From Xanthomonas hortorum (GTDB lineage: Bacteria; Pseudomonadota; Gammaproteobacteria; Xanthomonadales; Xanthomonadaceae): 64,000 nucleotides of DNA. Positions 1-7,718 of this stretch are shown one piece after another. The notes under the pieces were generated by a model. That model searched no databases, had not been told where the DNA came from, and worked only from the letters and a program-made list of their open reading frames with translations. Numbering within the stretch: the stretch's first letter is position 1; each line of letters starts with the position of its first letter. Where the stretch lies: positions 1,426,001 to 1,490,000 of the forward strand of contig NZ_CP101417.1 of NCBI RefSeq assembly GCF_024339125.1, in the 5' to 3' direction. A program made the position numbers and the translations under genes.

Positions 1-616
1 ACAACGGGGTGAACCAGCGCTTGCCGTCCTTGATCACGCTCAGCGCGTTGCCGTCGTACTGCGGGCTGAGCCGCAGATGGCCGCGCATCCAGCGCAGCAC
101 CGGGTTGGCTTCCAGATCCGGCTCCTTGCCGGCGGAGAACCACATCTTGATGCCGGTCAGCAGCAGGAACGCGCCGAACACGTACAGCAGCCAATGGAAC
201 TTGGTCAGTAGCACCGAGCCTGCAAAGATCATGATCGCGCGCAGCACGATGGCCCCCAGCACGCCGATGATCAGTACGCGCTGGCGCTGTTCTTCGGGCA
301 CGCCGAAGTAGGTCATGACCATCAGGAACACGAAGATGTTGTCGACTGCGAGTGACTTCTCCACCAGATAGCCGGTCAGGAACTCCAGCCCGATCCGGTC
401 GGCCGCCGCGTCGCCCATGCTGCCCTGCAGGTACCACCACAGCCCGGCGTTGAAGGCCAGCGCCAGCAGCACCCAGCCGATGCTCCACCAGGTGGCTTCC
501 TTGAAGGTCACCTTGTGCGCGCCGCCATGGCGCATCAGCACCAGATCGACCATCAGCGCCACGATCACCACGATCGCGAAGCCACCCCATAACCACACAT
601 TGCCAATGGTTTGCAT
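1..616 (-). CDS. TerC/Alx-family integral membrane protein (partial, C-terminus outside window)
   Basis: The minus-strand frame starts at the ATG at 616 (MQTIGNVWLW) and stays open to the window edge, giving about 205 residues. It has several hydrophobic segments and the TerC-type stretch EKSLAVDNIFVFLMV near residue 90, with acidic residues inside the membrane. TerC/Alx proteins are inner-membrane proteins linked to manganese or tellurite homeostasis. Here that link is supported by the yybP-ykoY-type leader directly upstream. The C-terminal part lies before base 1. The family call is firm; the transported ion is inferred from the family and the riboswitch. Confidence 0.88.
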   Translation of the reverse strand, partial: MQTIGNVWLWGGFAIVVIVALMVDLVLMRHGGAHKVTFKEATWWSIGWVLLALAFNAGLWWYLQGSMGDAAADRIGLEFLTGYLVEKSLAVDNIFVFLMVMTYFGVPEEQRQRVLIIGVLGAIVLRAIMIFAGSVLLTKFHWLLYVFGAFLLLTGIKMWFSAGKEPDLEANPVLRWMRGHLRLSPQYDGNALSVIKDGKRWFTPL

Positions 617-639
617 AAAAGAATCCCGAAAAGTGAAAC

Positions 640-825
640 GACCTGGACAGCCGGTGGGCTGAGGCCTTGTGACACGGAAATCGTGGATTCCGGGTGACGG
701 ACCTTCGCCTGCGCGGCGAAGGTCTCGCTCGCAACCGGTGTGGCCGGTTGCCGTTGCACCGGAGCGCCTGATGACAGGGCTCGTAATGACGGCGACAACG
801 CTGGAGCGACTTCCCGAACGATGGC
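640..825 (-). promoter_or_regulatory. yybP-ykoY (Mn2+-sensing) riboswitch leader of the terC-family gene
   Basis: Read on the minus strand, the leader starts with GGGAAGTCGCTC near 818. It carries the conserved GCGAGCGAGACCTTC motif (about 735-721) closed by a GGCGAAGGTC stem, and ends in GTCACCCGG near 690. These are signature parts of the yybP-ykoY family, whose Mn2+-binding loops have been studied in a Xanthomonas oryzae homologue. A small stem, CGGAAT/ATTTCCG (about 673-692), lies between the aptamer and the start codon and may belong to the expression platform. The limits are approximate because no covariance model was run. Confidence 0.85.
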
Positions 826-933
826 ATGACCGCTGCCACGTTCTGTTGGCCGTTCCTGGGAGCTACTCCCCTTCTGAGCCCGATTCTGCGTTGCGGGCTC
901 AGGCACGTCAATCCAGCCGGATACAATGGGCGG

Positions 934-2100
934 ATGAATACTCCTGTCCCCGTCGTCCGACTCAAGAATGCGTGGCGCTCCAGCCACCCGTGGATCTTCC
1001 AGAAGCTGGTGGAAAAGCCCGCCGCCAAGCCCAAACCCGGCACCATCGTCGATGTGGTCGGCGTGGATGGGGAATGGATCGGCCGCGGCTTCTACAACGG
1101 CCACTCGCGCATTGCCGTGCGCATCCTGGAAACCGATCAATCGGTGCCGGTGGATGCGGGCTGGTTCTCGCGCAAGATCGCTGCAGCGGTGAGCCTGCGC
1201 CGCGACTGGCTCAAGCTCGATGGCGTGTCCGATGCCTGGCGCGTGGTGCACAGCGAAGGCGACGGCCTGTCCGGCCTGGTGGTGGACCGCTACGGCGATC
1301 TGGTGGTGGTGGAGTTCTTCGCCGCCGGCATGTTCCGCCATCGCGAATGGATCTACGAGGCGCTGCGCGAGCAGTTCCCGGGCTGCCGCTTCCACAGTTT
1401 TGCCGACGAACATGTGCAAAAGCAGGAAAGCTTCGATTTCCACGGCAACACCACCACCGAAGCGGCGGTGATCACCGAATACGGCATCAAGTTCCGCGCC
1501 GATCCGGCGGGGGCGCACAAGACCGGGTTTTTTGCCGATCAGCGCGAAAACCGTCAGTGGCTGAGCGAGCAGGTTGAAGGCAAGAGCGTGCTGGACCTGT
1601 GCTGCAACACCGGCGGCTTTGCGGTGTATGCGGCCGCGCGTGGCGCCTCGGAGGTGCTGGGCGTGGACATCGACGAGGATGTGATCGCCTTGGCCAAGGG
1701 CAATGCGAAGCTCAACAACGTGCGCCCCAAGTTCGTGCAGGCCGACATCTTTCCGTGGCTGCGCGATGCGTCCAATCGCGGCGACCAGTTCGATGTGGTG
1801 ATCCTGGACCCGGCCAAGATGACCCGCGACCGCGAGCAGGTGATTCCCGCGTTGAAGAAATACCTGGACATGAACAAATTGGCGTTGGGCGTGGTCAAGC
1901 CCGGTGGCCTGTTCGCCACCTTCTCGTGCACCGGGCTGGTGGCCGAGCAGGAGTTTCTGGACATGCTGCGCCGCGCCTCGTATTTCTCCGGGCGCACCAT
2001 CCAGATCCTGAAAGTCGCCGGTGCCGGTCCGGACCATCCTTTCATGGCGCACGTGCAGGAATCGCGCTATCTGAAGGCAGTATTCTGCCGCGTGATCTAG
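934..2100 (+). CDS. rlmI: Class I SAM-dependent 23S rRNA (cytosine-C5) methyltransferase, RlmI type
   Basis: The protein has 388 residues starting MNTPVPVVRLKNAWRS. An N-terminal PUA RNA-binding domain (about 1-70, HPWIFQKLVEKP) is followed by a Rossmann methyltransferase domain. That domain has the SAM motif LDLCCNTGGF (about 219-228), DPAK (about 292) in place of the usual DPPK, and the catalytic-cysteine motif FSCTGL (about 328-333; FSCSGL in E. coli RlmI). The end, YLKAVFCRVI, also matches RlmI. The family methylates C1962 of 23S rRNA. The ATG at 934 was chosen because residue 1 aligns with known RlmI starts; a longer frame from 826 adds a non-homologous leader. Confidence 0.9.
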   Translation: MNTPVPVVRLKNAWRSSHPWIFQKLVEKPAAKPKPGTIVDVVGVDGEWIGRGFYNGHSRIAVRILETDQSVPVDAGWFSRKIAAAVSLRRDWLKLDGVSDAWRVVHSEGDGLSGLVVDRYGDLVVVEFFAAGMFRHREWIYEALREQFPGCRFHSFADEHVQKQESFDFHGNTTTEAAVITEYGIKFRADPAGAHKTGFFADQRENRQWLSEQVEGKSVLDLCCNTGGFAVYAAARGASEVLGVDIDEDVIALAKGNAKLNNVRPKFVQADIFPWLRDASNRGDQFDVVILDPAKMTRDREQVIPALKKYLDMNKLALGVVKPGGLFATFSCTGLVAEQEFLDMLRRASYFSGRTIQILKVAGAGPDHPFMAHVQESRYLKAVFCRVI

Positions 2101-2112
2101 CGCGGCGATCAA

Positions 2113-2254
2113 GAGCGACTAACAAAACTACTGCGCGGCCGCCAGACGGGCGCGGCCAGTGCTCGGAATCGGCATGTACCACCCGTACACTCCGGTTCTG
2201 AGCGCGCCGTCCACGCCCACCTGACGACCGCTCGCTACGTTTTGTTAGCCGCTC
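2113..2254. repeat. 142-bp long imperfect palindrome (MITE-like hairpin element)
   Basis: The ends GAGCGACTAACAAAAC (2113-2128) and GTTTTGTTAGCCGCTC (2239-2254) are inverted repeats with one mismatch. The symmetry continues inward: TGCTCGGAATCGGCATGTAC pairs with GTACACTCCGGTTCTGAGCG around a CACCC loop. The whole element could fold as one long hairpin. It fills most of the gap between rlmI and the next gene. It resembles a non-autonomous repeat, but only one copy is in the window, so mobility is inferred. Confidence 0.7.
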
Positions 2255-2289
2255 TAAAAAACACAGTCAACCCATGGAGCGGCCAGTCG

Positions 2290-2607
2290 ATGACACCGGA
2301 CGAAGACGAACGCAAGGCGCTGACCCGGTTGCTGCGTGAGATCGAGCGCCCTAACGCGAGTCTGCTGGCCAGCAACTGGCCGGTGTTCGGCGTGTGGCTG
2401 CTGTTTTCCGGGGCCTTCATGTATCTGTTCCAGACCGGCAACGGCTCGCCGTTGCATCCGTTGCTGCTGGCGCTGGGCTCGACCTGTCTGGGCGTGTTCG
2501 GTGCGTGGATCGTGTTCCGCTTGGTGTGGGCGAGGCAGTGGCCGCATGTGCGCGAGCACATCGATGTGGAAAGCGTGCGCGCGCGTTTGGCCGAGCTGGG
2601 CGACTGA
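2290..2607 (+). CDS. Small two-helix membrane protein of unknown function
   Basis: The 105-residue frame starts MTPDEDERKALTRLL. A GGAG at 2276-2279 precedes the ATG at good distance, so this start is preferred to the ATG at 2242, which would overlap the hairpin element. Residues about 31-47 (WPVFGVWLLFSGAFMYLF) and 58-80 (LLLALGSTCLGVFGAWIVF) are likely membrane spans, with a charged C-terminal tail. No known domain is recognised. It may share rlmI transcription across the hairpin element, but that is a guess. Confidence 0.6.
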   Translation: MTPDEDERKALTRLLREIERPNASLLASNWPVFGVWLLFSGAFMYLFQTGNGSPLHPLLLALGSTCLGVFGAWIVFRLVWARQWPHVREHIDVESVRARLAELGD

Positions 2608-3210
2608 AACCGCGTGTCGCAGGCCATTCCCGGCCTGCGCGTATCGGTCACATCAGGCGATGACCTGCGGTTGGTTGCAGCTGCAGCGGTAACCGATCAC
2701 CAACCCGCCGGCCGCGCGGTGATTTCCGACACCGCCTGGTGCAGATCGGCCCCGAATTCGGAATTTGTCATGGTCTCCGGATCGACATAGCCGTAGAACA
2801 CGCCCGGCCCACAAACACCGTACTCGCTTGCGCATTGGTTCCGATCGTCGCGCCCGGATGCCACACGGTCAGACCGCCAAGTACCGCATTGCCGTGCACG
2901 GCGGCGCCCATCACCGTGGCGTGGGCAGTCGCGTGGCAGCGCGCTCTGGTGCATGGCGCGCCTGCATAACCCAAAGCAGTGAGGTCATTGCCAACGGCCA
3001 TTTCGTTGGCCGCATCCGACCGGACATTGTCGATTTCTGGCGCGATCTGCGCGGGTAGTGCCATCGCAGCGAACCACCCGTCGGAGGGCATGGCGGAGGT
3101 GCGTCGCTGACGCATCGTGACTTCAAGAGCAGGTCATTCGCTCGAATCCCCCGGAGAACGCAATGACTTCCTCACTTCGACGTGCGGGCACGTCAGCGGC
3201 CGCGTCCTAG
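2608..3210. other. 603-bp stretch without a convincing gene; possible degenerate minus-strand gene
   Basis: No reading frame here looks intact. On the minus strand two overlapping frames (3115-2768 and 2954-2697) have protein-like composition. One has a glycine/valine hexapeptide-like run (AVHGNAVLGG, HPGATIGTNA) and the other ends VFYGYVDPETMTNSEF. They could be pieces of one decayed gene joined by a frameshift near 2800. No family is recognised and the call is weak. The promoter of the downstream sigma-factor gene should lie in the last part. Confidence 0.25.
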
Positions 3211-3798
3211 ATGCCGGCCATCACTTCCGAGCGCGCCGCCTGGCTGGCGACGCAGATCCTGCCGCATGAGCCGGCGCTGCGGCGCTGGCTGCGCAAGCAC
3301 GCCCCCGGCAACGTCGATTGCGACGATGTCATCCAGGAGACCTACGCCATCCTGGCCGGGCTGGGCGAGGTGGGCCATATCGCCAACCCGCGCGCCTATC
3401 TGTTCACCGCCGCGCAGTCGGTGCTGTTGCAGCAGGTGCGGCGCGCCAGGATCGTTTCGATCGAAAGCGTGGCGGAAATCGAGCGCCTGGACATCACACA
3501 GGACGAGCGCTCACCCGAGCGCCACGCCATTGCCGGTCAGGAGCTGCGCCGCATCGGCGAAGCGCTGTCGGCACTGCCGGACAAATGCCGCCAGGTATTT
3601 CTGCTGCGCAAGGTCGATGGACTGTCGCAGCGCGAGATCGCCGCGCGGCTCGGAATCAGCGAGAACACCGTGGAAAAACACATCGTGAAGGGATTGCGTT
3701 TGCTGATGGCCCGCATGGGCCGCACCCGCGTCTCCGCACCGGCCGCCGTCCACGACGCGCAGGCCACACGCCTGGCCGACCCGCAGCGTGGCACCTGA
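3211..3798 (+). CDS. ECF sigma factor, FecI-like
   Basis: The 195-residue protein has the sigma-70 region 2 motif DDVIQETYAIL (about 37-47) and a region 4 helix-turn-helix, LSQREIAARLGISENTVEKH (about 138-157). Its length and the ENTVEKHI signature fit the FecI group of extracytoplasmic-function sigma factors. FecI proteins direct RNA polymerase to a TonB-dependent receptor gene when a FecR partner relays substrate binding. The next two genes encode exactly these partners, so the three probably form one cell-surface signalling set. No clear ribosome-binding site precedes the ATG at 3211. Confidence 0.92.
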   Translation: MPAITSERAAWLATQILPHEPALRRWLRKHAPGNVDCDDVIQETYAILAGLGEVGHIANPRAYLFTAAQSVLLQQVRRARIVSIESVAEIERLDITQDERSPERHAIAGQELRRIGEALSALPDKCRQVFLLRKVDGLSQREIAARLGISENTVEKHIVKGLRLLMARMGRTRVSAPAAVHDAQATRLADPQRGT

Positions 3799-3800
3799 GC

Positions 3801-4802
3801 ATGCGCACCATCGACGACATTGCCGCCGCCTGGGTGGGGCGCGAAGACGGCGACCGGCTCACGCCGGCCGAGTGCATGCAGCGCGACCGCTGGCTGGCCG
3901 AAGACGTGCGCCATCGCGGGGCATATGCGCGTGCGCACGCAGTGCATCTGCATTTCGATCGTGCGCGTGCGTTGGGGCAGGGCTTCGCAGTACAGACCCA
4001 GGCCAGGCGCGTGCGTGCGCGCCGACGCGGTGCCTGGTTGGCCGCGCTTGCGGCCAGTGTGGTCGCCGCAGCCAGCGGCATGCTGGCGCTGCAGCAACCC
4101 ATGCGCATGAATCGCATGCCCAGTGAGGCCGTGGCGGGCAGCGGCACGCCCGGCAGCGGCCATCACCTCACCCGCATTGGCGAGGTGCTGCGCCTGCCAT
4201 TGGCAGACGGCTCGGCAGTGACGCTCAACTCCGGCTCGGAAGTGGTGGTGGAGTATCGCGCCGACCGGCGTCAGATCCAGCTGCTGCGTGGCGAGGCCTT
4301 GTTCGATGTGGCCAAGGATCGCCACCGCCCGTTCGTGGTGATGGCGGCCGGCTCGGAAGTGCGTGCGGTCGGCACCAGCTTCAGCGTGCGCCGCCGGCAG
4401 GACGATGCAGTCAAGGTCGTGGTGCGCGAAGGCACCGTCGACGTGGATGCCGACCAGCGCGCACCGCAACGCGTGACAGCGAACATGTTGGCCATGGTCA
4501 GCCCGACGCGGGCAGTGCAGCTGCAGCCGCTGGATGCGCAACGCGTGCAGCAGTTGCTGGTCTGGCGCGACGGCATGATCGCCTTCGATGGCGACACGCT
4601 GGCGCAGGCCGCTGCCGAATTCGCCCGCTACAACGACATGCGCATCCTGATCGACGACCCCGCCGTGGCGCGACGCACCGTGGTCGGCCTGTACTCGGCC
4701 AACGATCCGGAAGGGTTCGCGCGCTCTGTCGCACTGAGCATGGGCCTGCAGATCGAACACACCCGTGGCGGCATCCATCTGCGCGGGGCATTCGCGCAGT
4801 GA
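3801..4802 (+). CDS. FecR-family anti-sigma factor / transmembrane sensor
   Basis: The 333-residue protein starts 2 bases after the sigma-factor stop. It has a cytoplasmic DUF4880-type N-terminus (AAAWVGREDGDR to HRGAYARAHAVH), a basic stretch and one membrane span (about 79-97, WLAALAASVVAAASGMLAL). A periplasmic FecR domain follows (about 125-225; LADGSAVTLNSGSEV, LLRGEALFDVAKD, VRAVGTSFSVR). The C-terminus has the STN-like fold usual in FecR. It should hold the FecI-like factor inactive and respond to the STN domain of the receptor encoded next. Confidence 0.92.
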   Translation: MRTIDDIAAAWVGREDGDRLTPAECMQRDRWLAEDVRHRGAYARAHAVHLHFDRARALGQGFAVQTQARRVRARRRGAWLAALAASVVAAASGMLALQQPMRMNRMPSEAVAGSGTPGSGHHLTRIGEVLRLPLADGSAVTLNSGSEVVVEYRADRRQIQLLRGEALFDVAKDRHRPFVVMAAGSEVRAVGTSFSVRRRQDDAVKVVVREGTVDVDADQRAPQRVTANMLAMVSPTRAVQLQPLDAQRVQQLLVWRDGMIAFDGDTLAQAAAEFARYNDMRILIDDPAVARRTVVGLYSANDPEGFARSVALSMGLQIEHTRGGIHLRGAFAQ

Positions 4803-4938
4803 TGTGCATGGCCGTGCGTCACCTGATGCGATGTCCATGGCGGAAAAGCGGCGGCGACGCATCGAACACACAGGGGAGCCAGGCAGCAACGGTGACAGCG
4901 ATCAAACAGCGGCGCACGCGCGCCCGCGGAGAACAGTG

Positions 4939-7707
4939 ATGCAGGCAGCAACAAGGCGTTTGAGCAAGGCCATCGGCACGGCCGTGGCGATGATGGCAGC
5001 GGGCCATGCGTTGGCCGCCTCACCGCAGGGGCGCACGTTCTCGCTGCCGGAGAGCAATGCCGTGGTGGCGTTGCCGGAGTTCGCACGGCAGGCCGGCGTG
5101 CAGATCGTGGCGCCGGGCGAGTATCTGCAGCAGGTGCGCACGCCGGCAGTGCAGGGCACGCTGGAATCGCGCGTGGCACTACGGCAATTACTGACCGGCA
5201 CCGGATTGAGCGTGGTCGAAGACGACGGCGAACGCATCACGCTGGCCTCGGCGCAGCCGATGACGGCCGCCTTGCACGGCCATCCCGGCGTGGGCTATGC
5301 ACAAGTGGACGCACCCTCCGCCGCGCCGCCCGCAGACGCCGCAGTCGGCAATCTGGATGCGGTGGTGGTCACCGGCGCGCGCGGCGTGCAGCGCACCGTC
5401 ACCGAAAGTCCCACCCCGATCGATGTGATCGGCGCGGCGGAACTGGAAAAGACCGGGCGCCCGGGCCTGCTCTCGGCGCTCAACGACCTGGTACCTTCGT
5501 TCAATGCGCCGGCCAAATCCGGCAACGGCACCTCGTATGTGATCGCCACCGGCGGGCTGCGCGGGCTCAATCCGGATCACACCCTGGTGCTGGTCAACGG
5601 CAAGCGCCGCCATCGCACCGCCAGCATCAACATCGCCGGTATCGTCGGCCGTGGTTCGGTGCCGGTGGACATGAGCCTGATCCCGGTCTCGGCGGTGGAC
5701 CATATCGAAGTGCTGCGCGACGGCGCCGCCGCGCAATACGGCTCGGATGCGATCGCCGGTGTCATCAACATCCTTCTCAAATCCGATGCCGACGGCGGCA
5801 AGGCCGACCTCCTGTGGGGCCAGAACATCGACCGCGCCGATGGCGACAGCAGCAGCGCCAGCATCGGCAAGGGCCTGGCGCTGGGCAGCGACGGCTTCGT
5901 CTATCTGGCCGCCGACGCCCGCTATCAACAGACCTCCAACCGCGCGGTGCCGGTGGCCGACAACTACCGGCTGTACTACCCGGTCAACGGCCAGCCAGAC
6001 CCGCGCGAGGCCACCGCCGACCGGTTGATCACGCGCAACTTCGGCCAGCCCTGGCAGAAGGGCGCCAACCTGTCCTACAACGCCGAACTCGGCCTGGGCG
6101 GCGACCTGCGCGGTTATTCCTACGCCACCTACAGCCGCCGCCTGAGCGATCTGGAATGGTCGTTCCGCAATCCCAACGCCAACAACACGCTGCAGGAAAT
6201 TTACCCGGACGGGTACAGCCCGCGCCTGCGCATCGACGAGACCGATTACGAGTTCACCGCCGGCATCAAGGGGCTGTGGGGCGAGTGGGATTGGGACCTG
6301 GCCACCAGCTACGGCAGCAACGCCTCCGAACGCGACGGGCTGCACACGCTCAATGCCAGTCTGGGGCCAACCAGCCCCACCGAGTTCTATCTCGGCCAGC
6401 TGACCTCCACCGACTGGACCACCAGCCTGGACATCACCCGCGGCCTGCAGCTGGCCGAGCGTCCATTGCAGGTGTCGCTAGGCGTGCAGCACCGCTACGA
6501 AAAATACGAAATCCAGGCCGGCGAGCAGGCGGCGTATGCGGCTGGCGACTACGTGTTTCCGGCCGGCCATCCGCGTGCCGGGCAGGCGCCGCCGCCCGGC
6601 GCGCAGGGTGCGATCACCTTCCAGCCCGATGAAGCCGGCAGCCTGCATCGCAACAGCGGCGCGGCCTATGTCGACCTGACCTGGGACGTGGCCGACAGCG
6701 TGTCGCTGGGCCTGGCCGGCCGCTACGAGCGCTTCGACGATTCGGCCGGCGATACCGCGGTGGGCAAGTTCACTGCGCGCTGGGCCATCACCCCTACCTT
6801 CGCATTGCGAGGCGCGGCCAGCACCGGCTTCCGCGCGCCGGCCTTGGCGCAGGCCTTGTACGCGGCCACCAACAGCAGCTGGCGCACGCTGGACAACGGC
6901 GATCGCGAGTTGTTCCTGGCCAAGACGCTGCCGGTGGATTCTCCCGCCGCGCTCGCACTCGGCGCCGAACCGCTGAAGCCGGAAGAATCCACCAACGCCA
7001 GCATCGGCTTCACCTACAACCCCAGCCGCGCGCTCAGCCTCACCGTGGATGCCTACCGCATCGATCTGGACGATCGCATCGGCATGACCGGCTACATCAC
7101 CGGTGCGGCGATCACCGACCTGCTCACCCGCGCCGGCGTGTCCGGGGTCGACAGCGCGCAGTACTTCACCAACGCCATCGACACCCGCACCGAAGGCGTG
7201 GACGTGGTGGCGACCTGGCGCATGGAGGCCGGCGACTGGGGCCGGGTCAACTGGAACCTGGGCTACAACTACAACAAAACCGAGATCACCCGCATCGCCG
7301 ACAACCCGGCCGCGCTGGACTCGCTGGGCACCGGCTACGAACTGTTCGACCGCGCCTCGCGCGGCTATCTGTCGCGCACCCCGCGCAGCAAGTTGCTGCT
7401 GGGCGGAAATTGGGTGATCGGCGACTTCGCGCTCAACGTGCGCGTCAACCGCTTCGGCAGTTTCGACGTGCTGGAAAACAACCCGGCCAACGACGAGCAC
7501 GTGCCGGCCAAATGGATCACCGATCTGGAGGCGTCCTACGCACTGTCCGATCGCATCACCTGGACGCTCGGCGCCAACAACCTGTTCAACCAATATCCGA
7601 AAAACATCGGCGTGGTCGCCAGCACCGGCAGTGGTTTCTACGTCACCAGCGTGCCGTATGGCTTCACCGGCGGGTCCTACTACACCAAGTTGACGTACAC
7701 CTTTTGA
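4939..7707 (+). CDS. TonB-dependent outer-membrane receptor with STN signalling domain (FecA-like transducer)
   Basis: The frame encodes 922 residues from the ATG at 4939, preceded by GGAG at 4928. A signal peptide (MQAATRRLSKAIGTAVAMMA, cut after HALA) leads to an STN domain (about 35-110, FSLPESNAVVALPEFARQAG) that contacts FecR. Next come the plug (VVVTGARG, LVNGKRRHRTASIN, IEVLRDGAAAQYGSDAIAGV) and a 22-strand-type barrel ending in YTKLTYTF. The substrate cannot be read from sequence. The neighbouring acylase and dipeptidase suggest an acylated amino acid, peptide or siderophore-like compound, but this is inference. Confidence 0.93.
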   Translation: MQAATRRLSKAIGTAVAMMAAGHALAASPQGRTFSLPESNAVVALPEFARQAGVQIVAPGEYLQQVRTPAVQGTLESRVALRQLLTGTGLSVVEDDGERITLASAQPMTAALHGHPGVGYAQVDAPSAAPPADAAVGNLDAVVVTGARGVQRTVTESPTPIDVIGAAELEKTGRPGLLSALNDLVPSFNAPAKSGNGTSYVIATGGLRGLNPDHTLVLVNGKRRHRTASINIAGIVGRGSVPVDMSLIPVSAVDHIEVLRDGAAAQYGSDAIAGVINILLKSDADGGKADLLWGQNIDRADGDSSSASIGKGLALGSDGFVYLAADARYQQTSNRAVPVADNYRLYYPVNGQPDPREATADRLITRNFGQPWQKGANLSYNAELGLGGDLRGYSYATYSRRLSDLEWSFRNPNANNTLQEIYPDGYSPRLRIDETDYEFTAGIKGLWGEWDWDLATSYGSNASERDGLHTLNASLGPTSPTEFYLGQLTSTDWTTSLDITRGLQLAERPLQVSLGVQHRYEKYEIQAGEQAAYAAGDYVFPAGHPRAGQAPPPGAQGAITFQPDEAGSLHRNSGAAYVDLTWDVADSVSLGLAGRYERFDDSAGDTAVGKFTARWAITPTFALRGAASTGFRAPALAQALYAATNSSWRTLDNGDRELFLAKTLPVDSPAALALGAEPLKPEESTNASIGFTYNPSRALSLTVDAYRIDLDDRIGMTGYITGAAITDLLTRAGVSGVDSAQYFTNAIDTRTEGVDVVATWRMEAGDWGRVNWNLGYNYNKTEITRIADNPAALDSLGTGYELFDRASRGYLSRTPRSKLLLGGNWVIGDFALNVRVNRFGSFDVLENNPANDEHVPAKWITDLEASYALSDRITWTLGANNLFNQYPKNIGVVASTGSGFYVTSVPYGFTGGSYYTKLTYTF

Positions 7708-7718
7708 GGAGTGATCCA

